A DNA stretch of 64,000 bases. Source: Akkermansia sp. (lineage in GTDB: Bacteria > Verrucomicrobiota > Verrucomicrobiia > Verrucomicrobiales > Akkermansiaceae). The stretch is from positions 1 through 64,000 of the forward strand of contig JAFSEZ010000034.1 in the NCBI GenBank assembly GCA_017435505.1, written 5' to 3'. Below the pieces are notes generated by a model. That model saw only the letters and a list, made by a program, of their open reading frames with translations. It made no database searches and had not been told where the DNA came from. Each line of letters begins with the position of its first letter. Positions within the stretch are counted from its first letter, which is position 1. This document shows positions 32,484 through 40,365 of this stretch, piece after piece. A program made the position numbers and the translations under genes.

Positions 32484-33953
32484 TTACAGGCCGAGCTTGG
32501 ACATCAAAATCTCGGTGACAAGCTTGGGATTCGGCTTGGGATTGCTGTTTTTCATCACCTGGCCTGTCAGGGCGTTGATGAGCTTCATGTTACCCCCCTT
32601 CACCAAAGCCACCTTGTCCGGGTTTTCGGCAATAATCTTCTCGACCAACGATTCCAAAGCACCGGAATCCGCTTTCTTGTATCCGCGCTTGGCTGCTGCG
32701 GCTGCGGCATCTTGTTCCTCTCCGCTCCAGAGGTCTTCCTCCAGGATTTCGCGAGCTTGATTGGTGGAGCATATGCCTTCTTCCACCACATCTACAAGCC
32801 CGGCCAAAGTGGCAGGAGACACAGGACATTCCTCAATACTCAATTCTTGGGCTGTAAGGATAGGTGGCAGGATGTTGATGAGCCAGTTTGCTACCTTGCG
32901 AGGAGATTTGGAAGCAGCGGCGGATATCTCAAAATAAGCGCAGAGCTGCGCATCGGCCACAAGCGTATTGGCATCGGCCACAGGCAAGCCATACTGTTCC
33001 ATGAGGCGCTTCTGGCGTGCGTCCGGCAGTTCGGGCATTTCCTGCTTCACCTTTTCCACCATCGCGGCTGTGTGTACAGGCACCAAATCCGGGCAGGTGT
33101 GGTAGCGATAATCGTGGGCATTTTCCTTGGTGCGCATCACGATGCTTTCCCCCAAATCATCGTCCCAACGGCGGGTGGATTGTACCTGGGCAATTCCCAT
33201 GTCCAGTTCTTCTGCTTGGCGGGCAATTTCGTAAATGAGAGCGCGGCGGGCCGCAGACATGGAGTTGATGTTCTTCATCTCTATCTTGGCACCCAGCTCT
33301 TTTTGGCCTTTGGGGCGCAGAGAGACATTTACATCACAGCGCATTTGCCCCTTTTCCATATCGGCATCAGAGATGCCACCGCACACCAAAATCTGCTGCA
33401 AGCTTTTCAGATAGGCATATGTCTCATCGGGACTGGTTAAATCCGGGGCCGATACAATCTCCATCAGCGGTGTGCCGCCACGGTTGTAGTCCACCAGTGA
33501 ATACGTGCCATAGTGGGTAAGTTTGGCGGCATCTTCCTCCAAGTGAATATGATCCAGCTTCACGGTTCGCACCACCGCTCCATCGGCTTTCTGCTTGCTG
33601 TCAGCGGGGAAAGCCCAGGAGTACAGCGGCACCTCGCCCCCGATGCACAGCGGCAAATCCAGCTGGCTGGTCTGGTAATTCTTGGGCATATCTGCATAAA
33701 AGTAGTTCTTGCGGTCCCACTTGGAAACAGGCGGCGTGCTGCACCCCAGCATCATACCCGTCAAAATTGTGCGCTCGATGGCATACTCGTTCAGCACTGG
33801 CATGGCTCCGGGCATCCCCAAACAGGTAGGGCATACGTTGGTGTTGGGTTCGTAGCCGAATCCGGCTTTACACGAGCAGAACATCTTGGTTGCGGTCTTT
33901 ATCTGGCAATGTACTTCCAGACCAATGGTGACGAGATAGTCAGATACAGGCAT
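32484..33953 (-). CDS. gatB: Asp/Glu-tRNA(Asn/Gln) amidotransferase subunit B
   Basis: GatB is the tRNA-binding and kinase-like subunit of the GatCAB complex that makes Gln-tRNA(Gln) or Asn-tRNA(Asn). The 489-residue length is standard. It begins YLVTIGLEVHCQIKTATKMF, with the metal-binding Cys set CSC.AGFGYEPNTNVCPTCLGMPG and the catalytic FYADMPKNYQTSQ. The C-terminal YqeY-like domain ends NPKLVTEILMSKL. Since asnS is present, it is likely used for glutamine. It follows the secreted-protein gene by 8 bases. Confidence 0.97.
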   Translation of the reverse strand: MPVSDYLVTIGLEVHCQIKTATKMFCSCKAGFGYEPNTNVCPTCLGMPGAMPVLNEYAIERTILTGMMLGCSTPPVSKWDRKNYFYADMPKNYQTSQLDLPLCIGGEVPLYSWAFPADSKQKADGAVVRTVKLDHIHLEEDAAKLTHYGTYSLVDYNRGGTPLMEIVSAPDLTSPDETYAYLKSLQQILVCGGISDADMEKGQMRCDVNVSLRPKGQKELGAKIEMKNINSMSAARRALIYEIARQAEELDMGIAQVQSTRRWDDDLGESIVMRTKENAHDYRYHTCPDLVPVHTAAMVEKVKQEMPELPDARQKRLMEQYGLPVADANTLVADAQLCAYFEISAAASKSPRKVANWLINILPPILTAQELSIEECPVSPATLAGLVDVVEEGICSTNQAREILEEDLWSGEEQDAAAAAAKRGYKKADSGALESLVEKIIAENPDKVALVKGGNMKLINALTGQVMKNSNPKPNPKLVTEILMSKLGL

Positions 33954-33961
33954 GGTGTGGG

Positions 33962-34867
33962 TTAATTTGAAGTGGTTGCGTTTTCGTGGAGCGCTTCATC
34001 TAAATCCGAGCGGAAGGATTCATCGAATACTTCATCAAAGCACATGTCGTGTGTGTCTCCCAGACTTTGGAAGATGGTATCAAGCGTATCCGAAAAAAGG
34101 TCGAAAGGTTCATCATCATAGCCGGGCAAAGCAGCTATGCGCACAATCTCGCTGCGTATTCCCCACAAGAGCGGCTCTATCGGTTCAATGGCCGCTCGTA
34201 CATTGGGAGCTGTTTTATCAGCAAATTTTCGCTTTGCTATAGAGCTTTCCGGTAAGAGTTTTTGCAATCGGGTGCTCAAGGCTGATAATTCCTCGGTTGC
34301 TTTTGCCGCGGATTCTGCATCTTTAACGGTTTGAAGCGCTGCCAGTACCGCACGATCGGGCTCCACCAAACGCTTGAGCCTCACCAGTTCTGTGCGAGCT
34401 TCCGCATCTGACAGCGGAGGCTTGGGGTGCTCTAACTCAGGCATGCTGTCATCATCGAAAAGCCCGGCGCTTACTGCTGCTCGAAACGCGGCAATCAGGT
34501 TTTGTGAGCCATAGCAGCGGGCTTTGCACAAGCTTTCAAACTCGTAGCTGAGCGATTCATATACCTCTGCAATGCGGTAGTGCATCATGTCCAGCGCCTC
34601 AATATCCATGGCCTGCTGGGCATAGAGTTTATCACCAATCGTTTCGCTCTCCTGCACCAATGCCACAAACTTGGTTGCTGCGGCATCCGCTTCTTCTTTA
34701 TCGCCTATGCCGGAGAGGAGAAACCACATGTCATTGGTTACTCTAAGCATCTCATGCCCAAGCTTTTCATCATCTCCGGAAGCGCTTTTCCCCGATGACT
34801 CCGCTACCGCAGGAACACTCAGTCCCAACAGCAGTGCAGCAACGGCGTTTCGCAGCTTCCAACTCAT
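33962..34867 (-). CDS. Secreted helical protein, function unknown
   Basis: From ATG 34867 the 301-residue product opens with a signal peptide (SWKLRNAVAALLLGLSVPAVAESS, cleaved near residue 22). The rest is almost all helical and acidic, with two Cys close together (CKARCYG) and a middle coiled-coil-like stretch. No known domain is visible. It heads an operon with gatB and umuC, but no link to translation or repair follows from its secretion. The frame can be read further upstream to 34924, but the promoter at 34878-34905 lies there. Confidence 0.65.
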   Translation of the reverse strand: MSWKLRNAVAALLLGLSVPAVAESSGKSASGDDEKLGHEMLRVTNDMWFLLSGIGDKEEADAAATKFVALVQESETIGDKLYAQQAMDIEALDMMHYRIAEVYESLSYEFESLCKARCYGSQNLIAAFRAAVSAGLFDDDSMPELEHPKPPLSDAEARTELVRLKRLVEPDRAVLAALQTVKDAESAAKATEELSALSTRLQKLLPESSIAKRKFADKTAPNVRAAIEPIEPLLWGIRSEIVRIAALPGYDDEPFDLFSDTLDTIFQSLGDTHDMCFDEVFDESFRSDLDEALHENATTSN

Positions 34868-34877
34868 AGGCGTGGCT

Positions 34878-34905
34878 ATTGTATCCCAGCTGCCGAAAAT
34901 TGCAA
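34878..34905 (-). promoter_or_regulatory. Predicted near-leaderless promoter of the secreted-protein/gatB/umuC operon
   Basis: On the minus strand TTGCAA (34900-34905), a 16-base spacer and TACAAT (34878-34883) end 10 bases before ATG 34867. Confidence 0.6.
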
Positions 34906-34964
34906 GCCGCGATTCAGACAGCACCCCTGATTTTTAGTTTGCATGATGCCCTTTACAACAAAAC

Positions 34965-35000
34965 AACAGAGCCGCTCCAAATAACATTCGGCGCGGCTCC
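34965..35000 (-). terminator. Terminator of the pilT operon
   Basis: On the minus strand GAGCCGC pairs with GCGGCTC across a 17-base loop, followed by TGTTGTTTTGTTG. It lies past the stop of the second PilT-type gene. Confidence 0.6.
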
Positions 35001-35026
35001 GGCTTAAAATCAGGATGCGGTGTCTT

Positions 35027-36121
35027 TTAAGCCCCGCCGGCATTGGCGAGGACTGCCTGATCGGGGGGCAGGAAGTTCTTGAAGCGAGCCTTATCAATGG
35101 CTTTCATGTAGGCTTCCTGGGGGGTGACAAGTCCTTGCTGGAGCTTCTGCCAGATGGCATCATCCATGAACTGCATACCCATACCCTTGCCGCCGATAAT
35201 GACGTCTGCCAGCTTCTGGGTAGCGCCTTCGCGGATGATGGCCGACACGGCGGGGGTGGCGAAAAGGATTTCATTCACCGCCACGCGTCCGGGTTTATCA
35301 CAGCGTTTCATGAGGAGCTGTGCAACCACCCCACGGAGCGAGCCTGCAAGCATTGTGCGAGCTTGCGCCTGCTGTTCGGCGGGGAAGACGTCGATAATAC
35401 GGTCAACGGTTTTTCGGGCATTGTTGGTGTGCAGCGTGCCGAATACCAGCAAACCGGTTTCTGCTGCAGTGAGAGCCAGAGAGATGGTTTCCAAATCTCG
35501 CATTTCGCCCACCAGCACGATGTCGGTGTCCTCGCGTAGAGAGGCGCGCAGACCATCAGCGAAAGAGGGACAGTTGGAGGGAACTTCTCGCTGGGTGATG
35601 ATGCTCTTCTTGGAAGGATGCACGAATTCAATGGGTTCCTCCACGGTGATAATGTGGCGGGAGAAGTTGGTGTTGATGTAGTCGATGAGGGCGGCCAGCG
35701 TGGTAGACTTACCGGAACCGGTGGGGCCTGTCACGAGCACGAGCCCGGAGCGCATTTCACCGAAGCGCTTGATTTGTTCAGGAACGTTGAGCTGCTCCAA
35801 GGTAAGAATCTTGGTTGGGATGAGACGGAAGACGCAGCAGTAACCACGCTGCTGTTTCATGTAGTTGCAGCGGAAACGGGAGGATTCATCCATTTCGTAT
35901 GCAAAGTCAGCATCACCATCCTGTTCAAAGGATTTCCAGAGTTTGGGCGGGCAGATAGGCTCCATGAGTTCCACCATATCCTCGTGGGTGAGGATGATGT
36001 CTTCAATGGCTTCTATGTCTCCATGCACTCGCATCTTGGGGGGCATTCCCTCCGATAAGTGTAAGTCGGAGCCACCATTCTCCACCAAAGCGCGGAAATA
36101 TCTGTCAATTCGGTTTTCCAT
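35027..36121 (-). CDS. Type IV pilus retraction ATPase, PilT-type (copy 1)
   Basis: PilT ATPases depolymerise type IV pili. The 364-residue protein has the N-terminal PAS-like domain with SDLHLSEGMPPKMRVHGD, Walker A VTGPTGSGKSTTLA, Asp box EEPIEFVH, Walker B VLVGEMRDLETISLA, His box FGTLHTNNARKTVDRI, and the PilT C-terminal region with LLVFGT and MDDAIWQKLQQG. All catalytic residues are in place. It follows a paralogue by about 30 bases, an arrangement like pilT-pilU. No pilin or assembly gene is in the window. Confidence 0.92.
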   Translation of the reverse strand: MENRIDRYFRALVENGGSDLHLSEGMPPKMRVHGDIEAIEDIILTHEDMVELMEPICPPKLWKSFEQDGDADFAYEMDESSRFRCNYMKQQRGYCCVFRLIPTKILTLEQLNVPEQIKRFGEMRSGLVLVTGPTGSGKSTTLAALIDYINTNFSRHIITVEEPIEFVHPSKKSIITQREVPSNCPSFADGLRASLREDTDIVLVGEMRDLETISLALTAAETGLLVFGTLHTNNARKTVDRIIDVFPAEQQAQARTMLAGSLRGVVAQLLMKRCDKPGRVAVNEILFATPAVSAIIREGATQKLADVIIGGKGMGMQFMDDAIWQKLQQGLVTPQEAYMKAIDKARFKNFLPPDQAVLANAGGA

Positions 36122-36150
36122 TGTGAAAAATATCGTTAAAAGTTGCTAAA

Positions 36151-37560
36151 TCAGGCTTGAGTGGGAGCTGGTTCGGGGTGTTCTTTCAGGAACTTCTCCA
36201 TCATCATCTTGTCCGTGGCACGCGTGGTGCATTCCTCTGCATTGATCACGCCTTTGAGGTAGAGCTCCTGCAAGGAGTCATCCATCAGGCGCATGCCCTG
36301 TGCCTTGCCGGTTTGGATGAGACCGGGAATCATGAATGTCTTGCCTTCACGGATACAGTTGGCTACAGCTGCGGTGTTCACGAGCATTTCCAGCGCCATG
36401 ACGCGGCCTGTACCGTCTTTCTTGGGGACGAGTTGCTGGGAAAGCACGCCGCGCAGGGATTCCGAGACCATGATGCGGATGTGTTCGCGCTCCTCCACGG
36501 GGAACGCATCCAAGATTCGATCAATGGTACGCGCTGCGGAGCCGGTATGTAGTGTGCCCAGCACCAAGTGACCCGTTTCTGCTGCGGTGAGAGCCAAGGA
36601 AATGGTCTCTAGATTGCGCATTTCACCCACCATAATCACATCCGGGTCTTCACGCAAGGCGGCGCGCAGAGCCCTGCCGAAAGATTCGGTATGCTTGTGC
36701 ACCTCTCGCTGGTTAATCTGGCAGCCCTTTGTCTCGAAAATAGCTTCAATGGGGTCTTCCATCGTGATAATGTGATCGCGGCGATCGGCGTTGATGAAGT
36801 CAATGATGGAAGCGAGAGTGGTAGACTTGCCGGAACCCACAGAGCCGGTGACAAGAATCAGACCATTGGTGAAGCGGGTGAGCGGCACCACGTATTCTTC
36901 CGGCAGGTTGATGTCGCTCATGCTCAAAATCTTGCTGTTGATGATGCGGAAGCACAAATCATAGCCTAAGCGCTGGGAAATCACCGATGCGCGATAACGT
37001 CCCAGTTCGTTTTGATAAGCAAAGTCTACATCTCCGATGTCACGCAGGCGCTCCCACTCTTTTTCTCCCAAAAAGCTATCAGCCAAGGCTTCTGTATCAT
37101 ACTTGGTAAGGGTAGGCGCACCTTCCCAAATGGGTTGCAGGGTGCCGTAGCGGCGCCACGAGGGAGGACAGGCCGAAGGAAGATGGATGTCCGAACAGCC
37201 GCAATCAATGCCTTGCTTCAGGAAAGGTGCTACATGCAACCACATAAGAATAAGAAGATAACCACTTTCCTGCTTGTAGATGTAAGCATGGTATTTGCCC
37301 ACGGATGAAGTAGCTATAAAATCCACCACTCCTTGTTCCTCCAGCACGGCGCGCTGCTCATCAGTAGTGCAGCTGCGTACCAATGCCTCAGTATCCTCTG
37401 CGCTCAGCATGCCGGCATCCTCCGCTACGGGTGTATAGGTGGCGGATTCCATCCAGTAAGCGGGCATGCCCACCCCCAAATACATGGCAGGACTGAAAAC
37501 AGATGCCCCCAGTTCCAAGTATTGGTTGACGTTATCGTAAATATAAGAAGAATCGCTCAT
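36151..37560 (-). CDS. PilT/PilU-type ATPase (copy 2, extended N-terminus)
   Basis: From ATG 37560 the product has 469 residues. Its C-terminal two thirds match PilT: Walker A VTGSVGSGKSTTLAS, EDPIEAIFE, Walker B VMVGEMRNLETISLA, His box LGTLHTGSAARTIDRI. The N-terminal 140 residues are longer than in copy 1 and differ, including MSDSSYIYDNVNQYLELGAS and an acidic segment; SDIHLPSACPPSWRRYG then corresponds to the usual SDLHL start. It is probably a PilU-like helper. It is upstream of copy 1 in one operon, divergent from hprK. Confidence 0.88.
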   Translation of the reverse strand: MSDSSYIYDNVNQYLELGASVFSPAMYLGVGMPAYWMESATYTPVAEDAGMLSAEDTEALVRSCTTDEQRAVLEEQGVVDFIATSSVGKYHAYIYKQESGYLLILMWLHVAPFLKQGIDCGCSDIHLPSACPPSWRRYGTLQPIWEGAPTLTKYDTEALADSFLGEKEWERLRDIGDVDFAYQNELGRYRASVISQRLGYDLCFRIINSKILSMSDINLPEEYVVPLTRFTNGLILVTGSVGSGKSTTLASIIDFINADRRDHIITMEDPIEAIFETKGCQINQREVHKHTESFGRALRAALREDPDVIMVGEMRNLETISLALTAAETGHLVLGTLHTGSAARTIDRILDAFPVEEREHIRIMVSESLRGVLSQQLVPKKDGTGRVMALEMLVNTAAVANCIREGKTFMIPGLIQTGKAQGMRLMDDSLQELYLKGVINAEECTTRATDKMMMEKFLKEHPEPAPTQA

Positions 37561-37630
37561 GTGTTTTCCCCGACAATCTACCATGTTCGCTCCGAACTGG
37601 CGAGCTTAAAAATGAGAAAAAAGCATTTTC

Positions 37631-37659
37631 TTGACCTTAAAGTGCGAACTGTGTAGAAT
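37631..37659 (+). promoter_or_regulatory. Predicted leaderless promoter of hprK
   Basis: TTGACC (37631-37636), a 17-base spacer and TAGAAT (37654-37659) end 8 bases before ATG 37668. This is one of the closest matches to consensus in the window. Confidence 0.7.
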
Positions 37660-37667
37660 AAACGCGC

Positions 37668-38639
37668 ATGAAGGAGCCCATCGTCCGCAAAGTAAGCCAC
37701 ATATCGGTAGCTCATTTTTATGAGCACCATCGTAGCACGTTGGAATTACAACTGATGAACAGCCCTCTGGGAATGTCGCGCAAAATCATTCAACCGGCAT
37801 TGAATCGTCCCGGTATGGCGCTGACAGGGTACTTTGGGTATTTTGCGCATGAGCGTATTCAGGTATTTGGTGCAGCCGAAATGGCCTACTTGGGTACGCT
37901 GCAAGGAGAAGAACGCTACAACCGCCTGACCCGTCTCTTCCAAAATAATGTTCCTTGCTTAGTCTTTGCTCATGGTGTGGAAGTGCCGGAGGATATCATC
38001 CGCATTGCCGATGAATACTCGACTTCCGTCTTTTGCTCCACCTTGCCTACGATGAAGTTGGTAAACCGCGCCACCTTGATTTTGGAGCATGAGTTTGCTG
38101 ATAGTACGACTGTACATGCATGCATGGTGGACGTACACGGTGTGGGCGTGCTTATCACGGGCAAGGGAGGTATCGGCAAGAGCGAAATCTCTCTTGGTTT
38201 GGTGGAACGCGGCTCCTCCTTAGTGGCAGATGATATGGTGCGCATTCGTAATATCAGCGGGGAATTGATAGCCACCTCTCCTGCTCTGAGCCGTGGCTTC
38301 ATTGAGATTCGCGGTATCGGTATCATCAACGTAACTAATCTTTTTGGCCTCAAAGCATACCGAAGACAAAAGAAAATTAGCCTTATTATCAATCTGACCA
38401 GTGGCGAAATGACGGAAATGGAGCGCTTGGGGTTGGAACGAAAAACCACCACTATCCTGGGCGTAGAGGTGGAGCGACTGAGCCTGCCCGTAGCACCGGG
38501 ACGCGATATGACACGTCTGGTGGAAGTGGCCGCTCTGGGACAGTACCTGCGCGAAAGCGGCTACGACATGGCCGGCGAATTCAATAAACGTTTGCACCAG
38601 GAAATTCGCAACCGCACGCCCCGCAACCTCAACGACTAA
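37668..38639 (+). CDS. hprK: HPr kinase/phosphorylase
   Basis: HprK adds or removes phosphate on Ser46 of HPr or a related protein to control carbon use. The 323-residue protein has the N-terminal domain, P-loop TGKGGIGKSEISLGLVERGSS (family usually GxSGxGKS; here Lys-Gly-Gly), the catalytic Asp pair in LVADDMVRI, and the C-terminal signature IEIRGIGIINVTNLFG. No HPr or PTS gene is in the window. Many PVC and proteobacterial HprK work with a PTS-Ntr-like or incomplete PTS. It heads hprK-nif3-rluD. Confidence 0.93.
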   Translation: MKEPIVRKVSHISVAHFYEHHRSTLELQLMNSPLGMSRKIIQPALNRPGMALTGYFGYFAHERIQVFGAAEMAYLGTLQGEERYNRLTRLFQNNVPCLVFAHGVEVPEDIIRIADEYSTSVFCSTLPTMKLVNRATLILEHEFADSTTVHACMVDVHGVGVLITGKGGIGKSEISLGLVERGSSLVADDMVRIRNISGELIATSPALSRGFIEIRGIGIINVTNLFGLKAYRRQKKISLIINLTSGEMTEMERLGLERKTTTILGVEVERLSLPVAPGRDMTRLVEVAALGQYLRESGYDMAGEFNKRLHQEIRNRTPRNLND

Positions 38640-38644
38640 AAAGC

Positions 38645-39403
38645 ATGATACCGCTCAAGGATATAGTGAACTTGTTGGATAAAACTTTGCGTATTAGCGA
38701 AATACGCGATGCATCAGTGGCTTTGAACGGCCTGCAAGTGGAAAACAACGGCAGCGTGAGCAAGGTGGCGCTGGCGGTTGACGGTTCACAAAAGACAATT
38801 GAAGACGCCATTGATGCAGGCGCAGACTTGCTGATACTGCACCACGGCATCTATTGGTGTGGGTTGCGCCCCATGACCGGGTGGTTCAAGAAGAAGCTTG
38901 TGACCTGTTTGGAGCACAATCTGGCCATATACAGCGCCCACCTGCCCTTGGATTTGCATCCTGAACTGGGCAATAATGCCGGTCTGGCAGCGGCACTGGG
39001 CTTGCAGGATTGCCGATCGGAGGTTGATTACCACGGCACGATGATTGGCGTGAGCGGTGAGTTCCCCGGAACCGTCGCTGAATTGCAGGCAAAGTATGCG
39101 CAAATCTGCGACAGCAAGGTGACCGGTGTGGTGCACGATTCGAATGCTCCTGCCGGGCGTGTCGCCATCTGCTCCGGCGGCGCAGGAGAGGAAATCTACC
39201 AGATGCAAGCCAAGGGGTATGGTACTTACTTGACGGGCGAGGAAAATCACTGGGTATGTAATGCTGCGGCAGACATGGGTATCAATATCCTATTTGCCGG
39301 CCATTATGCCACGGAGACATTCGGAGTGAAAGCTCTGGGCAACTTGCTGCAAAAAGAATTCGGGCTACCCACGGTGTTCATTGATAACCCCACAGGAATG
39401 TAA
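38645..39403 (+). CDS. Nif3-like dinuclear metal centre protein (GTP cyclohydrolase I type 2 family)
   Basis: The 252-residue protein has the Nif3/YbgI pattern: LNGLQVEN (GLqv), DAGADLLILHHGIYWCG with the metal-binding HH, YSAHLPLDLHPELGNNAGL with His and Asp ligands, and GHYATETFGVKAL near the C-terminus. Family members bind two metals in a toroid. The 'GTP cyclohydrolase' activity is reported for some and unconfirmed for most. It is 5 bases after hprK. No link to HPr regulation is established. Confidence 0.92.
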   Translation: MIPLKDIVNLLDKTLRISEIRDASVALNGLQVENNGSVSKVALAVDGSQKTIEDAIDAGADLLILHHGIYWCGLRPMTGWFKKKLVTCLEHNLAIYSAHLPLDLHPELGNNAGLAAALGLQDCRSEVDYHGTMIGVSGEFPGTVAELQAKYAQICDSKVTGVVHDSNAPAGRVAICSGGAGEEIYQMQAKGYGTYLTGEENHWVCNAAADMGINILFAGHYATETFGVKALGNLLQKEFGLPTVFIDNPTGM

Positions 39404-39405
39404 TC

Positions 39406-40353
39406 ATGCTCATCATAGCAGAAGATTCCATCGGTGTGCGTTTGGATCAGTTTTTAGCCGGCCAACTCCCGGATTTATCGCGCGCGCGTATCCAAGCTCT
39501 CATTAAGGGCGGGGACATTTTGGTGAATGGGAAAACGACTAAGGCCAAAACGCCTATCGAGTTCGGTATGCGAATCGAAGTCAACATCCCGGAGCCGGAG
39601 CCGGCAGAGGCGCAGCCGCAAGATATCCCCATCTCGGTACTGTACGAGGACAAGGATGTCATTGTCATTGATAAAGAAAGTGGCATGGTGGTGCACCCGG
39701 CAGCAGGCAATCCGGATGGTACTCTGGTGAACGCAGTGTTGTTTCACTGCGGAGACTTATCCGGCATAGGCGGAGTGGAACGCCCCGGCATTGTGCACCG
39801 ACTGGATAAGGACACGAGCGGCTGCATTGTCGTGGCAAAAAATGATGCGGCACACCTTTCCCTCACCACCCAATTTGCCAATCGAGACACCTCTAAAATA
39901 TACTTAGCTGCGGTGCAAGGGTGCCCTCGTGAACCGGAGGGTACAGTTTTTACCAACATCGGCAGGCATCCTGTCAATCGCCTCAAGATGGCCGTGGTGA
40001 ATCCCGGTTCGGGTAAACCTGCCATTACCGACTATAAGGTGTTGCACTATGATGCGGCAACAGATTCATCTCTGGTGATGTGTACCCTGCACACGGGGAG
40101 AACTCACCAGATACGCGTGCACATGCTACATTTGGGGCACCCTCTTATCGGTGATCCTATCTATGCTCACCCTCAGCGGCAGAAAGCACGCCCCGGCAGA
40201 TTGATGCTTCATGCGTGGCGATTGGCCTTCAATCACCCGGCAAAAAATGAAAGGGTGGCCATAGAATCTGCCATTCCTCCGGAATACACACCTTGGCTCA
40301 TTGGTACGCAACTGCCGGAGTGGGACGAAGTGCCCACGGTATCTATGATGTGA
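39406..40353 (+). CDS. rluD: Ribosomal large-subunit pseudouridine synthase, RluD family
   Basis: The 315-residue protein has an N-terminal S4 RNA-binding domain (IGVRLDQFLAGQLPDLSRAR...ILVNGK) and the RluA/RluD catalytic domain with GIVHRLDKDTSGCIVVAKN, whose Asp is the nucleophile. Conserved VIDKESGMVVHPAAGN and TGRTHQIRVHMLHLGHPLIGD are present. The S4 domain and length point to RluD, which makes pseudouridines in helix 69 of 23S rRNA, but RluC-like specificity cannot be excluded. It is the last gene of the hprK operon and converges on rmuC. Confidence 0.9.
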   Translation: MLIIAEDSIGVRLDQFLAGQLPDLSRARIQALIKGGDILVNGKTTKAKTPIEFGMRIEVNIPEPEPAEAQPQDIPISVLYEDKDVIVIDKESGMVVHPAAGNPDGTLVNAVLFHCGDLSGIGGVERPGIVHRLDKDTSGCIVVAKNDAAHLSLTTQFANRDTSKIYLAAVQGCPREPEGTVFTNIGRHPVNRLKMAVVNPGSGKPAITDYKVLHYDAATDSSLVMCTLHTGRTHQIRVHMLHLGHPLIGDPIYAHPQRQKARPGRLMLHAWRLAFNHPAKNERVAIESAIPPEYTPWLIGTQLPEWDEVPTVSMM

Positions 40354-40365
40354 GAGTTGGGGGCA

